This document shows, in pieces, positions 17,476-25,465 of a stretch of DNA of 64,000 bases. The stretch comes from JADGRA01 sp052143535. Lineage in GTDB: Bacteria > Myxococcota > Myxococcia > Myxococcales > Myxococcaceae. Every line of letters begins with the position of its first letter. Position 1 is the stretch's first letter. A model generated the notes under the pieces. The model was not told the origin of the DNA and searched no databases. It saw nothing but the letters and a program-made list of their open reading frames with translations. The stretch covers positions 1-64,000 of the forward strand of contig JBKQSS010000082.1 of assembly GCA_052143535.1 (NCBI GenBank), given 5' to 3'. The translations under genes and the position numbers were made by a program.

Positions 17476-17490
17476 CGTTCGTTCCCTCCG

Positions 17491-17955
17491 TCACGGCCCA
17501 GGAGGCGGCGAGCCACGTCCGGGAAGTCGCTGCCTGATCTCCTGCAACAACCAGCCGTTCCCGTCGGGGTCGCTGAAGGCGGCGAACGAGGCGTAAGACT
17601 TTCGTTCCGGGTTCGGGCCGGGAAGCCTCGCGGCGGCGCCCGCGTGATGGAACACGCCACCTGCGTCGTGGAAGACCTCGGAGATCGCGACACCCCGTTG
17701 CGCGAGGTCGCCGCGCGCCTTCTCGATGTCGAACACCACGAGATGCAGACCCTGGAGTGTTCCCGGCGCGGCGTTGGTAATGCCCTTTCCGAAAATTATC
17801 GAAGCCGCCGAACCCGGAGGCGTCAATTGCACCACCCGGAATTCGGGTCCGGTCGCGAAGTCAGCATCGAGACGCCACCCGAGCACTTCGTAGAAACGCT
17901 TCGCTCGGTCAACGTCGGAAACCGGTACGACCACGATTTCGAGCTTCATGTCCAT
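17491..17955 (-). CDS. VOC (glyoxalase-like) protein
   Basis: 154 residues, start MDMKLEIVVVPVSDVDRAKR. A single VOC domain with the FYEVLGWRLDADF segment and the end SFAAFSDPDGNGWLLQEIRQ, whose terminal Glu is the usual metal ligand. Between lie IIFGKGI and GLHLVVFDIEKARGDL. Compared with the VOC protein at 13090 it belongs to a different subfamily (SDPDGNGW-type, often annotated glyoxalase or antibiotic resistance). The substrate is unknown. It is co-oriented and nearly contiguous with the 58-aa gene. Confidence 0.85.
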   Translation of the reverse strand: MDMKLEIVVVPVSDVDRAKRFYEVLGWRLDADFATGPEFRVVQLTPPGSAASIIFGKGITNAAPGTLQGLHLVVFDIEKARGDLAQRGVAISEVFHDAGGVFHHAGAAARLPGPNPERKSYASFAAFSDPDGNGWLLQEIRQRLPGRGSPPPGP

Positions 17956-18041
17956 GAGATGCCCTCGCTAGGTACTGTATGTTCAACTCCCCACGCTTCG
18001 CCTTCGTGTCAAAAACTCTTCGGGTTCCATGGGCGACGGGG

Positions 18042-19034
18042 TCAGCTGCCCAACTCCCTGGCCAGGAAGCTGTGAATCTGGGCGACGACGGCAGCACCCT
18101 CCCCAACCGCGGCGGCAACGCGCTTAGTCGAACCGGCTCGGACGTCCCCAATCGCAAAAGCGCCAGGTCGAGAGGTCTCAAGCGGGAGAGCGGGTTGGGC
18201 CGATTGGGCCGGCATAGTGGGGCCTGCGCCCTTCACTACAAACCCGTTCCGGTCCCGCTCGATACAGCCCTTTGACCAGCCGGCGTTCGGGTCGGCGCCG
18301 ATGAACAGGAAGAGGTGTCGAAGGGGATACTTGTAGGTGTCTCCCGTTGAGCAGTTGCGGAAGATGGCGGATGTCACCCCTTGTGCGGCCTCACTCTCCA
18401 CGGTCCACTCACCGGAAAGCGCCCAATAATTGGGGCTCAAACGCCCGGGCGCAGCGTAGAGGTGGCGCTTGTCGACTACCGTCCCGCCGGGAGACGCAAA
18501 ATTCTCGGTCCGCTCGTGGCCGAGATAGTTCTCCGGCAACTTCAAGTCGCCCCAGTCGGCGGCAGCTTCTGGCCCTGCTGCACCCACAGCTACCAGTTCG
18601 TGGCTGAATTCTTTGGCCCCGGATTCGGCCAACAATTGTTGAATCACTTTCTCCGACTCTTCGCAGTCCCCCTCGCCGAACGGATGATGTCGAAGCCGGC
18701 CGAGCGCATCCATGAAATAGAGCGCCGACCGATACTCGTTCTGGAAAGCTCGCCAGACGGCATGAACGCTCTCGACGGCGATTGGGTCGTCGCCTGTCAG
18801 TTCTTTTTCGGCTCGACGAACACTATCAACGTCCCCTTCGAATGGCGGAGAATTGAGCCAGTCCGTCGCGCCCGCGATGGAGGGCAGGTCACGCTCTATA
18901 GAAAACTCGGCCGCGGCAGGAGGCATTGGCTCCACACTTTCAACTGCGGCTAACGCCTTGACCAAAACCCCGCTTGCAACCATGAGCAGTGCGGCGAGGA
19001 AGAGGCGGTCCGCTTCGATGATAAATGCCTTCAA
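18042..19034 (-). pseudogene. Chimeric, internally deleted DipZ-type thioredoxin domain joined to a thioredoxin-reductase tail
   Basis: One open frame of 330 codons made of pieces of two proteins. Residues 1-210 match the C-terminal thioredoxin/carbohydrate-binding part of DipZ proteins: GATDWLNSPPF, SVRRAEKELTGDDPIAVES, ALYFMDALGRLRHHPFGEGD, GHERTENFASPGG, LSPNYWALSGEWTV. The roughly 60 residues normally between WLNSPP and the SVRRA helix, which hold the CxxC redox motif, are missing. Residues 215-330 match the C-terminus of a thioredoxin reductase: YPLRHLFLFIGADPN, then LETSRPGAFAIGDVRAGSTK and RVAAAVGEGAAVV. Two in-frame deletions explain this. The product lacks both redox-active sites, so loss of function is likely. 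Confidence 0.6.
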
Positions 19035-19217
19035 TACGGCTCGGTCTGGTCACCCAATCTGACTGGGCCGGCTGCGCCGGCCAACACTTGCTCTCACGAG
19101 TAATCGGCACCGCTTCTCCGGCCAGCAAAAGCGAGTCTGTTGGAAAACTCATCTCTAGGATTGCGAATCGTCTGCTTCCCGAGGACACCGATAGCGAGTC
19201 CGCGGGGGGAATGACAC

Positions 19218-20294
19218 TTAGGGCGATTGATAACCGGCGACATCGATGACCGCCTGGGCAAAGGCCTGCGGGGCTTCCTGCGGAATGTTGTGGCCGACGC
19301 CGCCGGTGATGAGCCGGTAGTCATACTTGCCGGAGAACTTGTTGCGATAGGCTGTGCTGGGCGCGTGGGCTGCCCCGTTGGAATCGCCTTCCATCGTGAT
19401 GGCCGGCACGGTGACGACAGGAAGCGCGGCCAGCCGCTGTTCGAGACCGTCATATTTCCGCTCACCAGCCGCTAGTCCGAGCCGCCAGCGATAATCGTGC
19501 ATCACGATGTCCACATGGTCCGGGTTGTTGAAGGAAGCTGCTGTGCGGTTGTACGTGGCATCGTCGAAATTCCACTTCGGCGAGGCCTGGTGCCAGATGA
19601 ACTTATTGAACTCGTCGAGGTATTTCGCATAGCCAGCCTTGCCGACTTCGGTGGCGAAATAGTACTGGTACCAAAATGCTGATGCAGCCTGCGGCGGCAA
19701 CGGTTCCTGGTTGCCCGCAGGGCTGCTAATTAGATAGCCGCTGACGGAAACGATTGCCTTGCAGCGTTCCGGCCATAATACTGCTATGATGTCGGCAGTC
19801 CGCGCCCCCCAATCAAATCCGCCTATGATTGCTTGTTTGATCTTAAGAGCATCCATAAAGTCGGTGATGTCTAAGGCGACAGCTGATTGCTGAGCATTCC
19901 GGAAGGTATCGCTCGACTTGAAACGTGTTGTGCCGTACCCGCGGAGGTACGGAACGAGGACTCTATAGTTTTTCGAAGCCAGCAAGGGCGCAACATCGAC
20001 ATAGCTGTAAATGTCGTAAGGCCAGCCGTGAAGAAGAATGACTGGTGGACCGTCGGCTGGTCCTGCCTCGGCGTATCCAATATGCAAGAGGCCGGCGTCG
20101 ATCTGCTTCAGGCTGCCGAAGGATGTGTTCGTCCCCGGCCTAATCGGAGGTACGCTTGATGCGCTGGAATTGCTGGGCTGTGCAGTTGCAGGCCCGATAA
20201 CACCTAGCTTAGCAGCGGCAAGGGTGAGAGCCGCCGTGCCAAGAAAGCGACGCCGTCGACCGTTGATGTTTTCAGGTGGTTTGTTGGTGCCCAT
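19218..20294 (-). CDS. Tat-exported alpha/beta hydrolase, epoxide hydrolase/dehalogenase-like
   Basis: 358 residues from ATG 20294, supported by AAGGAGG about seven bases upstream; the frame extends to 20378 without similarity. A twin-arginine signal is seen at GRRRRFLGTAALTLAAAKLG. The alpha/beta-hydrolase core contains oxyanion motif ILLHGWPYDIYSY, nucleophile elbow IGGFDWGART (Asp at the nucleophile position, as in epoxide hydrolases and haloalkane dehalogenases, not Ser) and the catalytic His in GVGHNIPQEAP. It is predicted to act in the periplasm on epoxides or related electrophiles. The substrate cannot be assigned. First gene of the minus-strand accessory run. Confidence 0.85.
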   Translation of the reverse strand: MGTNKPPENINGRRRRFLGTAALTLAAAKLGVIGPATAQPSNSSASSVPPIRPGTNTSFGSLKQIDAGLLHIGYAEAGPADGPPVILLHGWPYDIYSYVDVAPLLASKNYRVLVPYLRGYGTTRFKSSDTFRNAQQSAVALDITDFMDALKIKQAIIGGFDWGARTADIIAVLWPERCKAIVSVSGYLISSPAGNQEPLPPQAASAFWYQYYFATEVGKAGYAKYLDEFNKFIWHQASPKWNFDDATYNRTAASFNNPDHVDIVMHDYRWRLGLAAGERKYDGLEQRLAALPVVTVPAITMEGDSNGAAHAPSTAYRNKFSGKYDYRLITGGVGHNIPQEAPQAFAQAVIDVAGYQSP

Positions 20295-20438
20295 TCCTTG
20301 ACCTCCTTGGTTTGACGGTTCGGCTAGAAAGCTCCGCTGCGCTGATCGGTGTGTGCTCGGTGTCCTCATTAAGTTCATGATGGCGTCGGCCTTTCGGAAC
20401 GTGTCGCAGGTGTGGTTCCTTTATTGGCCGGCTGGACT

Positions 20439-20758
20439 TCATGAGCCTATGTCACAGGTGACGAACCCTCTGACCAGCTCTGGCGCGCTGCTGCGGAGCA
20501 ACGTTTCGGCCGCCTCCTTCACCAGTGTCGGCCTCACTTTGGGAGCCAGTTGGCCGCCTAGCAGGGCGAGCCGCTTGTTGCGCGCCCATTCCTCCGCTCC
20601 CGGGCGAGGTCGTTCGAATGAACTCAACCCGACCGTCGGGGTGCCGTCCAGGGAAACTGCACGACCCACGAGCTTCGAATGACAGGCTTGCCGTTCGCGT
20701 CGGGCTTGGGAGTCCCATCCCGTTGCTTCAGGGTCCACTTGCGCTCGTGTACGCTCAC
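20439..20758 (-). pseudogene. Truncated, twice-frameshifted tyrosine recombinase (integrase) N-terminus
   Basis: Three minus frames in succession rebuild the start of a phage-type integrase: VSVHERKWTLKQRDGTPKPD and SSWVVQFPW in one frame, PDGRVEFIRTTSPG in the second, then GAEEWARNKRLALLGG and VRPTLVKEAAETLL in the third. This is the N-terminal SAM-like, arm-binding half of tyrosine recombinases (basic -W--Q-DG--, -G--EWA--, -PTL-E-A---L). The catalytic half with R-H-R-Y is absent. It runs away from the tRNA-fragment repeat at 20864-20916, the usual placement of an integrase next to its attachment site. Confidence 0.65.
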
Positions 20759-20863
20759 GAAGCGCGGAGTGGCAGGGGTGGCACGTCCTGCTTTTGTACC
20801 CGCGCAACGCCAGACACCCGGTCGCAGCAAAGTTCCAGCCACGGACAACTGACTGATTTTACT

Positions 20864-20916
20864 AGTGGCCAGGGGGGAATCGAACCCGCATGCCTTTCGG
20901 CGCCAGCCCCTCAAGA
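20864..20916 (-). repeat. Attachment-site-like copy of the tRNA-Leu 3' part
   Basis: 53 bases nearly identical to 21741-21794 in the tRNA-Leu gene: a perfect 31-base core (GGGAATCGAACCCGCATGCC onward to GGCGCCA), then one mismatch and CCCCTCAAGA. It covers the discriminator side, the T arm, the variable arm and the 3' side of the anticodon arm, but not the 5' half, so it is not a tRNA gene. Duplication of a tRNA 3' end beside an integrase is the signature left by integrative elements. Confidence 0.8.
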
Positions 20917-21088
20917 GAGCGCGAGACAGTCCGCTCCCCTCTCAAAACCGGCGGCCCGGGGGGGCCTTGGCACACGGCGTAGTTCCACCCACCCCTAAAG
21001 GCTAAAGCGTCTAACGCTTCTCGGCGCGCTTCACAGACGAGGGCCAGCGCCGGGGGCTGTCAGAGCGCACCGTAAGGCTTCGACCGCA

Positions 21089-21499
21089 GTGGACCCTGTC
21101 AGCCTCGGCGGAGCGGCACTCAAGTTCCTGGCCCCTTTCTGGAACGCGATCAGCAGTCCCTTCGCGCGCTGGCGGTTCGGTAAGGCATTCGAACGGTACA
21201 AGGTCTTCGTTAGCGAGTGTCCAACCCGAGTCACCGGCCAGCCGCGCATTCCGAACAACCACTGGACACGAGAGACGTACCGCATTGGCAGGGTTGGGGT
21301 GCAGCTTGGACACCTCGAAGTGCGTCCGACGTCCGTCTATGAGTTACCCGACCACGATCAGTCACCCGGCCACTTCCGAGGAACCTATGGATACTGCCGG
21401 ATCAGCGACCGATTCCACTTCCCGATATGGCTCGCTGAGGACAGGCGCCAGCGTGAGATCGACCGTGACAGCGCGGTAATTCCGCCGACGAGCTCCTAA
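21089..21499 (+). CDS. Hypothetical protein inside the small att-flanked segment
   Basis: 136 residues from a GTG. It looks protein-like: FLAPFWNAISSPFARWRFGK, then KVFVSECPTRVTGQPRIPNN and FRGTYGYCRISDRFHFPIWL. There is a hydrophobic/aromatic N-terminal helix followed by beta-rich sequence, and no recognised family. It lies between two minus-strand tails that both end -RAEKR and a stop, and between the two tRNA-Leu repeat copies, so it may be cargo of a small mobile element. No clear ribosome binding site is visible. Confidence 0.35.
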   Translation: MDPVSLGGAALKFLAPFWNAISSPFARWRFGKAFERYKVFVSECPTRVTGQPRIPNNHWTRETYRIGRVGVQLGHLEVRPTSVYELPDHDQSPGHFRGTYGYCRISDRFHFPIWLAEDRRQREIDRDSAVIPPTSS

Positions 21500-21720
21500 C
21501 GCTTCTCGGCGCGCTCCACGCTGAGCGCGAGCGCCTCACCGATGCGGACTTCGCGTGTCTCGCCTCCGCCCTGGCCGCCGTGATGATGGCCGCCACCTCC
21601 TCGGCCGTAAGGAAGCGTTCGCTCTGCGGCGTGGTGCGTTTTTGAGTCGCACTTGAGGGCGCTCCGAAACGAGACCCACACGCCACCGCACAGGACCGAA
21701 CGGGACGCAAACTAGGGTGA
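21498..21720 (-). pseudogene. Excisionase-like remnant beside the tRNA-Leu
   Basis: Minus frames here contain SERFLTAEEVAAI, the opening of many excisionase/HTH_17 proteins, and in another frame VRIGEALALSVERAEKR as the end. A second copy of the -RAEKR stop tail occurs at about 21010-21032, where CTAACGCTTCTCGGCGCGCT is repeated. Together they suggest two decayed copies of a small element-encoded DNA-binding gene. The frame is broken and the assignment is tentative. Confidence 0.25.
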
Positions 21721-21742
21721 GTCATTTAAGATGTTTGCGGAG

Positions 21743-21824
21743 TGCCCAGGGCGGGAATCGAACCCGCATGCCTTTCGGCGCCACCCCCTCAAGATGGTGT
21801 GTCTACCAATTCCACCACCTGGGC
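21743..21824 (-). tRNA. tRNA-Leu (anticodon GAG)
   Basis: Read on the minus strand: acceptor GCCCAGG pairs with CCTGGGC followed by discriminator A. The D arm contains GGAATTGGTAGAC. The anticodon stem CCATC/GGTGG encloses loop TTGAGGG, giving anticodon GAG. A variable arm GCGCCGAAAGGCAT and T arm GCGGGTTCGATTCCCGC follow. The long variable arm confirms a class II leucine tRNA. CCA is not encoded. Its 3' part is duplicated at 20864-20916, marking it as an integration target. Confidence 0.95.
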
Positions 21825-21922
21825 GAATATTCGGTTTTTCGATTCGCGCTCCACCTTCCGCACGCCGGTGGCGGCTTAGCGCAGCGGGCCTAACGCCGGC
21901 AAGGGTTGCCCTCGAGGAGGGG

Positions 21923-22273
21923 TTACTTCGGTGCTGCAGCGGGAGCAGGAGGTGCAGCCGGCGCGTCGCTCGGTGGAAGCGGAGCAGACGTCGGCTGTGT
22001 CACCGGCGCCCGAGCCTTCGCGGCAGCACGAGCCGCCACCGAGATTCTCATGCCCTGGAACGACAGGGCCAAGGACGTGAGGAAGAAGAGCCCGGCACAG
22101 ACGGCTGTGACGCGGCTGAGAAACGTCACCGCACCCCGTCCGCCGAAGGCGCTGGTCGCAGCGCCTCCGCCAAGGGCAGCCCCCATGCCGGCGTCCTTCC
22201 CCGGTTGGAGAAGGATGACGAAAATCATGAAGACGCAGAGAAGAACATGAACGACAGTGAGAAAGGCCAGCAT
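21923..22273 (-). CDS. secG: Preprotein translocase subunit SecG
   Basis: 116 residues from ATG 22273; GTG 22285 is an alternative start. Two transmembrane segments (MLAFLTVVHVLLCVFMIFVI and FLSRVTAVCAGLFFLTSLAL) flank the conserved loop LLQPGKDAGMGAALGGGAAT with SAFGGRGA. An Ala/Pro-rich tail of about 30 residues follows, as is common in high-GC proteobacteria. SecG is the small accessory subunit of the SecYEG channel and assists SecA-driven export. It ends the gap-pgk-tpiA-secG run, a gene order well known in proteobacteria and Gram-positives. Confidence 0.95.
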   Translation of the reverse strand: MLAFLTVVHVLLCVFMIFVILLQPGKDAGMGAALGGGAATSAFGGRGAVTFLSRVTAVCAGLFFLTSLALSFQGMRISVAARAAAKARAPVTQPTSAPLPPSDAPAAPPAPAAAPK

Positions 22274-22348
22274 CGGGCCGCGCACCCTACAGAAAGGGCG
22301 CTGGCCGTTACAACCCCCTCCCCTCTCAAAAAGGGGGGGCGCTGGCCG

Positions 22349-23110
22349 TCAGGCTGCGGCGCAAATGGCGACAAAGCCCGCCGCATCCAGGCTGGCCCCA
22401 CCCACCAGTGCGCCGTCCACGTCAGGCTGGCCGAGAAGCTCGGCCGCGTTGTTGGGCTTGACGCTTCCGCCGTACTGGATGCGGGTGGCCCGAGCGACCG
22501 CCTCGCCGAAGAGTCTGCCCAAGTCCTCTCGCACCTGAGCGTGGACCGCTTGCGCCTGCTCCGGAGTGGCGTTGCGGCCCGTCCCGATGGCCCACACCGG
22601 CTCGTAGGCCACCGTGACAAGCGCCATCTCCTCAGCCGACACGTTGGCCAGGCTGCCTGAGAGTTGTCCCGCCACGACCGCCAACGTCCGGCCGGAGTCG
22701 CGCTCCTCCAGTGTCTCGCCGATGCACAGGATGGGCTTCAGTCCGGCGGCTAGGGCTCCCCGGGCGCGCTGGTTGACCATCGCATCGGTCTCGCCGAAGA
22801 GATGGCGTCGCTCGGAATGGCCCACCAGCACGTAGCGACAACCCGCGTCCAACAGCATCCACGGTGAGACTTCGCCGGTGAAGGCGCCTTCCCGCGCCCA
22901 GTGGCAATTCTGAGCCCCCAAGGCAACTCGGGCGTCGGGAAGAAGGACGCGGCGCACCGCGGCGAGAGCGGTGAAAGGGGGCAACACCACCACCTCGGCC
23001 ACCGGCTGGGCCGGCAGCTGGTCCAAAAGCGCTGTCACCAGCGCCGCCGCCTCACGCTCGGTCCGGTGCATTTTCCAATTCCCAGCGATGAGGGGGCGCC
23101 GTTGTCCCAT
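22349..23110 (-). CDS. tpiA: Triosephosphate isomerase
   Basis: 253 residues, a normal length. N-terminal RRPLIAGNWKMHRTE holds the substrate-binding Asn and Lys. The catalytic His lies in VLVGHSERRHLFGE, the catalytic Glu in VTVAYEPVWAIGTGRNATPE, and the phosphate-binding loop in IQYGGSVKPNNAAE. It interconverts dihydroxyacetone phosphate and glyceraldehyde-3-phosphate. The ATG lies two bases after the pgk stop, so the genes are translationally coupled or at least co-transcribed. A direct repeat GCGCTGGCCGT occurs in the 75-base gap before secG. Confidence 0.98.
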   Translation of the reverse strand: MGQRRPLIAGNWKMHRTEREAAALVTALLDQLPAQPVAEVVVLPPFTALAAVRRVLLPDARVALGAQNCHWAREGAFTGEVSPWMLLDAGCRYVLVGHSERRHLFGETDAMVNQRARGALAAGLKPILCIGETLEERDSGRTLAVVAGQLSGSLANVSAEEMALVTVAYEPVWAIGTGRNATPEQAQAVHAQVREDLGRLFGEAVARATRIQYGGSVKPNNAAELLGQPDVDGALVGGASLDAAGFVAICAAA

Positions 23111-23112
23111 GC

Positions 23113-24303
23113 TCAGCTCTCGAGCGCTTTAATGCCTGGCAACTCCCGACCCTCGAGGAACTCGAGCGTCGCCCCGCCTCCGGTGGAGACGTGAGACATT
23201 TTCTCGGCCAGCCCGAAGGAATGGACTGCCGCTGCGCTGTCGCCGCCGCCGACCACGGTAGTGGCATCGCGGCAGCGGGCCATGGTGTCGGCGATGGCAC
23301 GGGTGCCCGCGGCGAAGGCGGGCAGCTCGAAGAGCCCCATCGGCCCATTCCAGAGAATGGTTTTGGCGGCGCGGAGATGCTCGGCGAAGAGGGCGCGCGT
23401 TCGCGGGCCGATGTCCAGCCCCATCAACCCGGCCGGGATGGCCACCTCCGGCACCTCGCGCGGCACCGCGGTGGGGCTGGCCTCGGTTGAGGCAACGTGG
23501 TCGATGGGGAGCACCACCGCCTTGCCCAGGCGGCGTGCGGACTCGAGCGCCCGGCGGGCAATGTCAAACCGGTCGACTTCGACGCGGCTCTTCCCCACCG
23601 CTACACCTTGCACGGCGAGGAAGGTGTAAGCCATCGCTCCCCCAATCAGCAGCGTATTCACCTTGGGGAGCAGGCTCTCGATGAATTTGATTTTGTCCGA
23701 AACCTTTGCCCCCCCGAGCACCGCCACGTAGGGCAGCTGGGGCGAGCGCAGCAGCCGGCCGAGGAAGTCCATTTCCCGCCGCAACAGGTAGCCTCCGGCG
23801 CGCTCCTTGACGAAGGGCACCATCCCCACCGTGGAGGCATGGGCTCGATGCGCGGAGCCGAAAGCGTCATTGACGTAGACGTCGGCGTTCTCGGCCAGCT
23901 CGCGGGCGAAGCCAACGTCGTTTTCTTCCTCTTGCTTGTGGAAGCGGACATTCTCGAGCATCACCACCTGCCCGTCCTTCAGCTCCTTGACCAGCTTGCG
24001 GACACCATCGCCAACACAGTCATCGGCTAGCAGCACCTCGAAGGATTTCCCGAGCAGCTCGGAGAGCTTGCTCGCCGCGGGCTCGAGCGACAACGCGGGG
24101 TCCGGCTTGCCCTTGGGACGCCCGAGGTGAGAGGCAATCATCACTCGGCCGCCGAGCTGCAGCAGCCGTCGGAGGGTAGGCAGGACTTCGCGGATGCGCG
24201 TGTCATCGGTGACGTGTCGCGCCTCATCGAGCGGGACGTTGAAGTCCACCCTCAGGAAGACGCGCTTTCCGGTGAGTTGCAGCTCGTCGATGGAGCGAAT
24301 CAC
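23113..24303 (-). CDS. pgk: Phosphoglycerate kinase
   Basis: 396 residues, typical for bacteria. The N-terminal domain has RVFLRVDFNVPLD and the substrate Arg/His cluster MIASHLGRPKGKPDP. AFGSAHRAHASTVG is the conserved 3-phosphoglycerate site. The C-terminal nucleotide domain has AVLGGAKVSDKI, ILWNGPMGLFE and the closing VVGGGDSAAAVHSFG with STGGGATLEFLEG. It transfers phosphate from 1,3-bisphosphoglycerate to ADP in glycolysis. It lies about 30 bases downstream of gap and 2 bases upstream of tpiA. Confidence 0.98.
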   Translation of the reverse strand: MIRSIDELQLTGKRVFLRVDFNVPLDEARHVTDDTRIREVLPTLRRLLQLGGRVMIASHLGRPKGKPDPALSLEPAASKLSELLGKSFEVLLADDCVGDGVRKLVKELKDGQVVMLENVRFHKQEEENDVGFARELAENADVYVNDAFGSAHRAHASTVGMVPFVKERAGGYLLRREMDFLGRLLRSPQLPYVAVLGGAKVSDKIKFIESLLPKVNTLLIGGAMAYTFLAVQGVAVGKSRVEVDRFDIARRALESARRLGKAVVLPIDHVASTEASPTAVPREVPEVAIPAGLMGLDIGPRTRALFAEHLRAAKTILWNGPMGLFELPAFAAGTRAIADTMARCRDATTVVGGGDSAAAVHSFGLAEKMSHVSTGGGATLEFLEGRELPGIKALES

Positions 24304-24333
24304 GGCGGCCTCTCCGACCGGTGGCGTTTCGGG

Positions 24334-25344
24334 TTAGGTGCCCTTCTGTTCGAGCATTCGCGCCAGGTCGACCATCCGGTTGGAGAAGCCCCACTCGTTG
24401 TCGTACCAGGCCATCACCTTCACCAGGTTGCCGTCGACAACGAAGGTACCAGTGCCGTCGACAATGGCCGAATGCGGGTCGCCGTTGTAGTCCACCGACA
24501 CGGTGAGCGCTTCACTGTAGGCCAGCACGCCTTTCAGCGGACCCTCGGCGGCGGCCTTCATCGCCTGGTTGACTTGCTCGGCCGTGACGGTCTTGGAGGT
24601 GAGGACCGTCAGGTCCACCAGACTAACGTTGGGGGTGGGCACGCGCACGCTGACGCCATGCATTTTCCCCTTCAGCGCCGGAATCACCTCGCCGATGGCT
24701 TTCGCCGCACCAGTACTGGTCGGAATCATCGACATCGCCGCCGCACGCGCGCGCCGGGGGTCCTTGTGAGTGAGGTCAAGAATGCGCTGGTCGTTGGTGT
24801 AGCTATGGATGGTGGTCATCAGCCCCTTCTCGATGCCAAAGCCATCGAGAAGCACCTTCGCCACCATCGCCAGGCAGTTGGTGGTGCAGGAGGCGGCACT
24901 GAGCACCTGGTGTTTGGCTGGCTCATAAAGCTGGTGGTTGATGCCGTAGGCGATGGTGATGTCCTGGCCCTTGGCGGGCGCGGAGATGAGGACTTTCTTC
25001 GCGCCGGCGGCGAGGTGCTTGTTCGCGCCTTCGCGGTCAGTAAAGAGGCCGGTGCACTCGAGCACCACGTCCACCCCCATGCTCTTCCAGGGCAACTTGG
25101 TGGGGTCCTTCTCCGCTATGAAGGTGAAAGTCTTGTTTCCCACCCGCATTCCGTGCTCGGTGGCTGACACCTCGCCCGGCCAGGTGCGGTGCACCGAGTC
25201 GTACTTGAAGAGGTGCGCCATGGTGGACGGGCTGTCCAAATCGTTGATGGCGACGATGTCGAGCGCCTCGTTTCGAGATAACGCTGCGCGGAGGATGCAG
25301 CGACCAATCCGGCCAAAGCCGTTGATTGCGAATTTCAAGGCCAT
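24334..25344 (-). CDS. gap: Type I glyceraldehyde-3-phosphate dehydrogenase
   Basis: 336 residues from ATG 25344 (MALKFAINGFGRIGRCILRA). The longer open frame upstream is not conserved in this family. The Rossmann motif NGFGRIGR binds NAD. The catalytic Cys is in LSAASCTTNCLAMVAKVL, and the catalytic His in the following segment (TTIHSYTNDQ). SMIPTSTGAAKA and WYDNEWGFSNRMVDL are also conserved. It oxidises glyceraldehyde-3-phosphate to 1,3-bisphosphoglycerate. First gene of the glycolytic operon. Confidence 0.98.
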   Translation of the reverse strand: MALKFAINGFGRIGRCILRAALSRNEALDIVAINDLDSPSTMAHLFKYDSVHRTWPGEVSATEHGMRVGNKTFTFIAEKDPTKLPWKSMGVDVVLECTGLFTDREGANKHLAAGAKKVLISAPAKGQDITIAYGINHQLYEPAKHQVLSAASCTTNCLAMVAKVLLDGFGIEKGLMTTIHSYTNDQRILDLTHKDPRRARAAAMSMIPTSTGAAKAIGEVIPALKGKMHGVSVRVPTPNVSLVDLTVLTSKTVTAEQVNQAMKAAAEGPLKGVLAYSEALTVSVDYNGDPHSAIVDGTGTFVVDGNLVKVMAWYDNEWGFSNRMVDLARMLEQKGT

Positions 25345-25465
25345 AGTGCCGCTTGCATACGGGGGTCCCCCGGGCGCGGTCAACGAGCACCAAGCTGCCG
25401 GTTGACCACTGTACTGGCCCCGGAGCACTCTGCCCCCGCCGAAGGCGGGCTGCCGTCATGCGTCA

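Noticed and set aside
20864..20916. Second tRNA-Leu gene
   Set aside because: Only the 3' part is present; no 5' acceptor strand or D arm, so it is an attachment-site copy.
24127..25167. 346-codon plus frame
   Set aside because: Antisense to gap and pgk, His-rich shadow.
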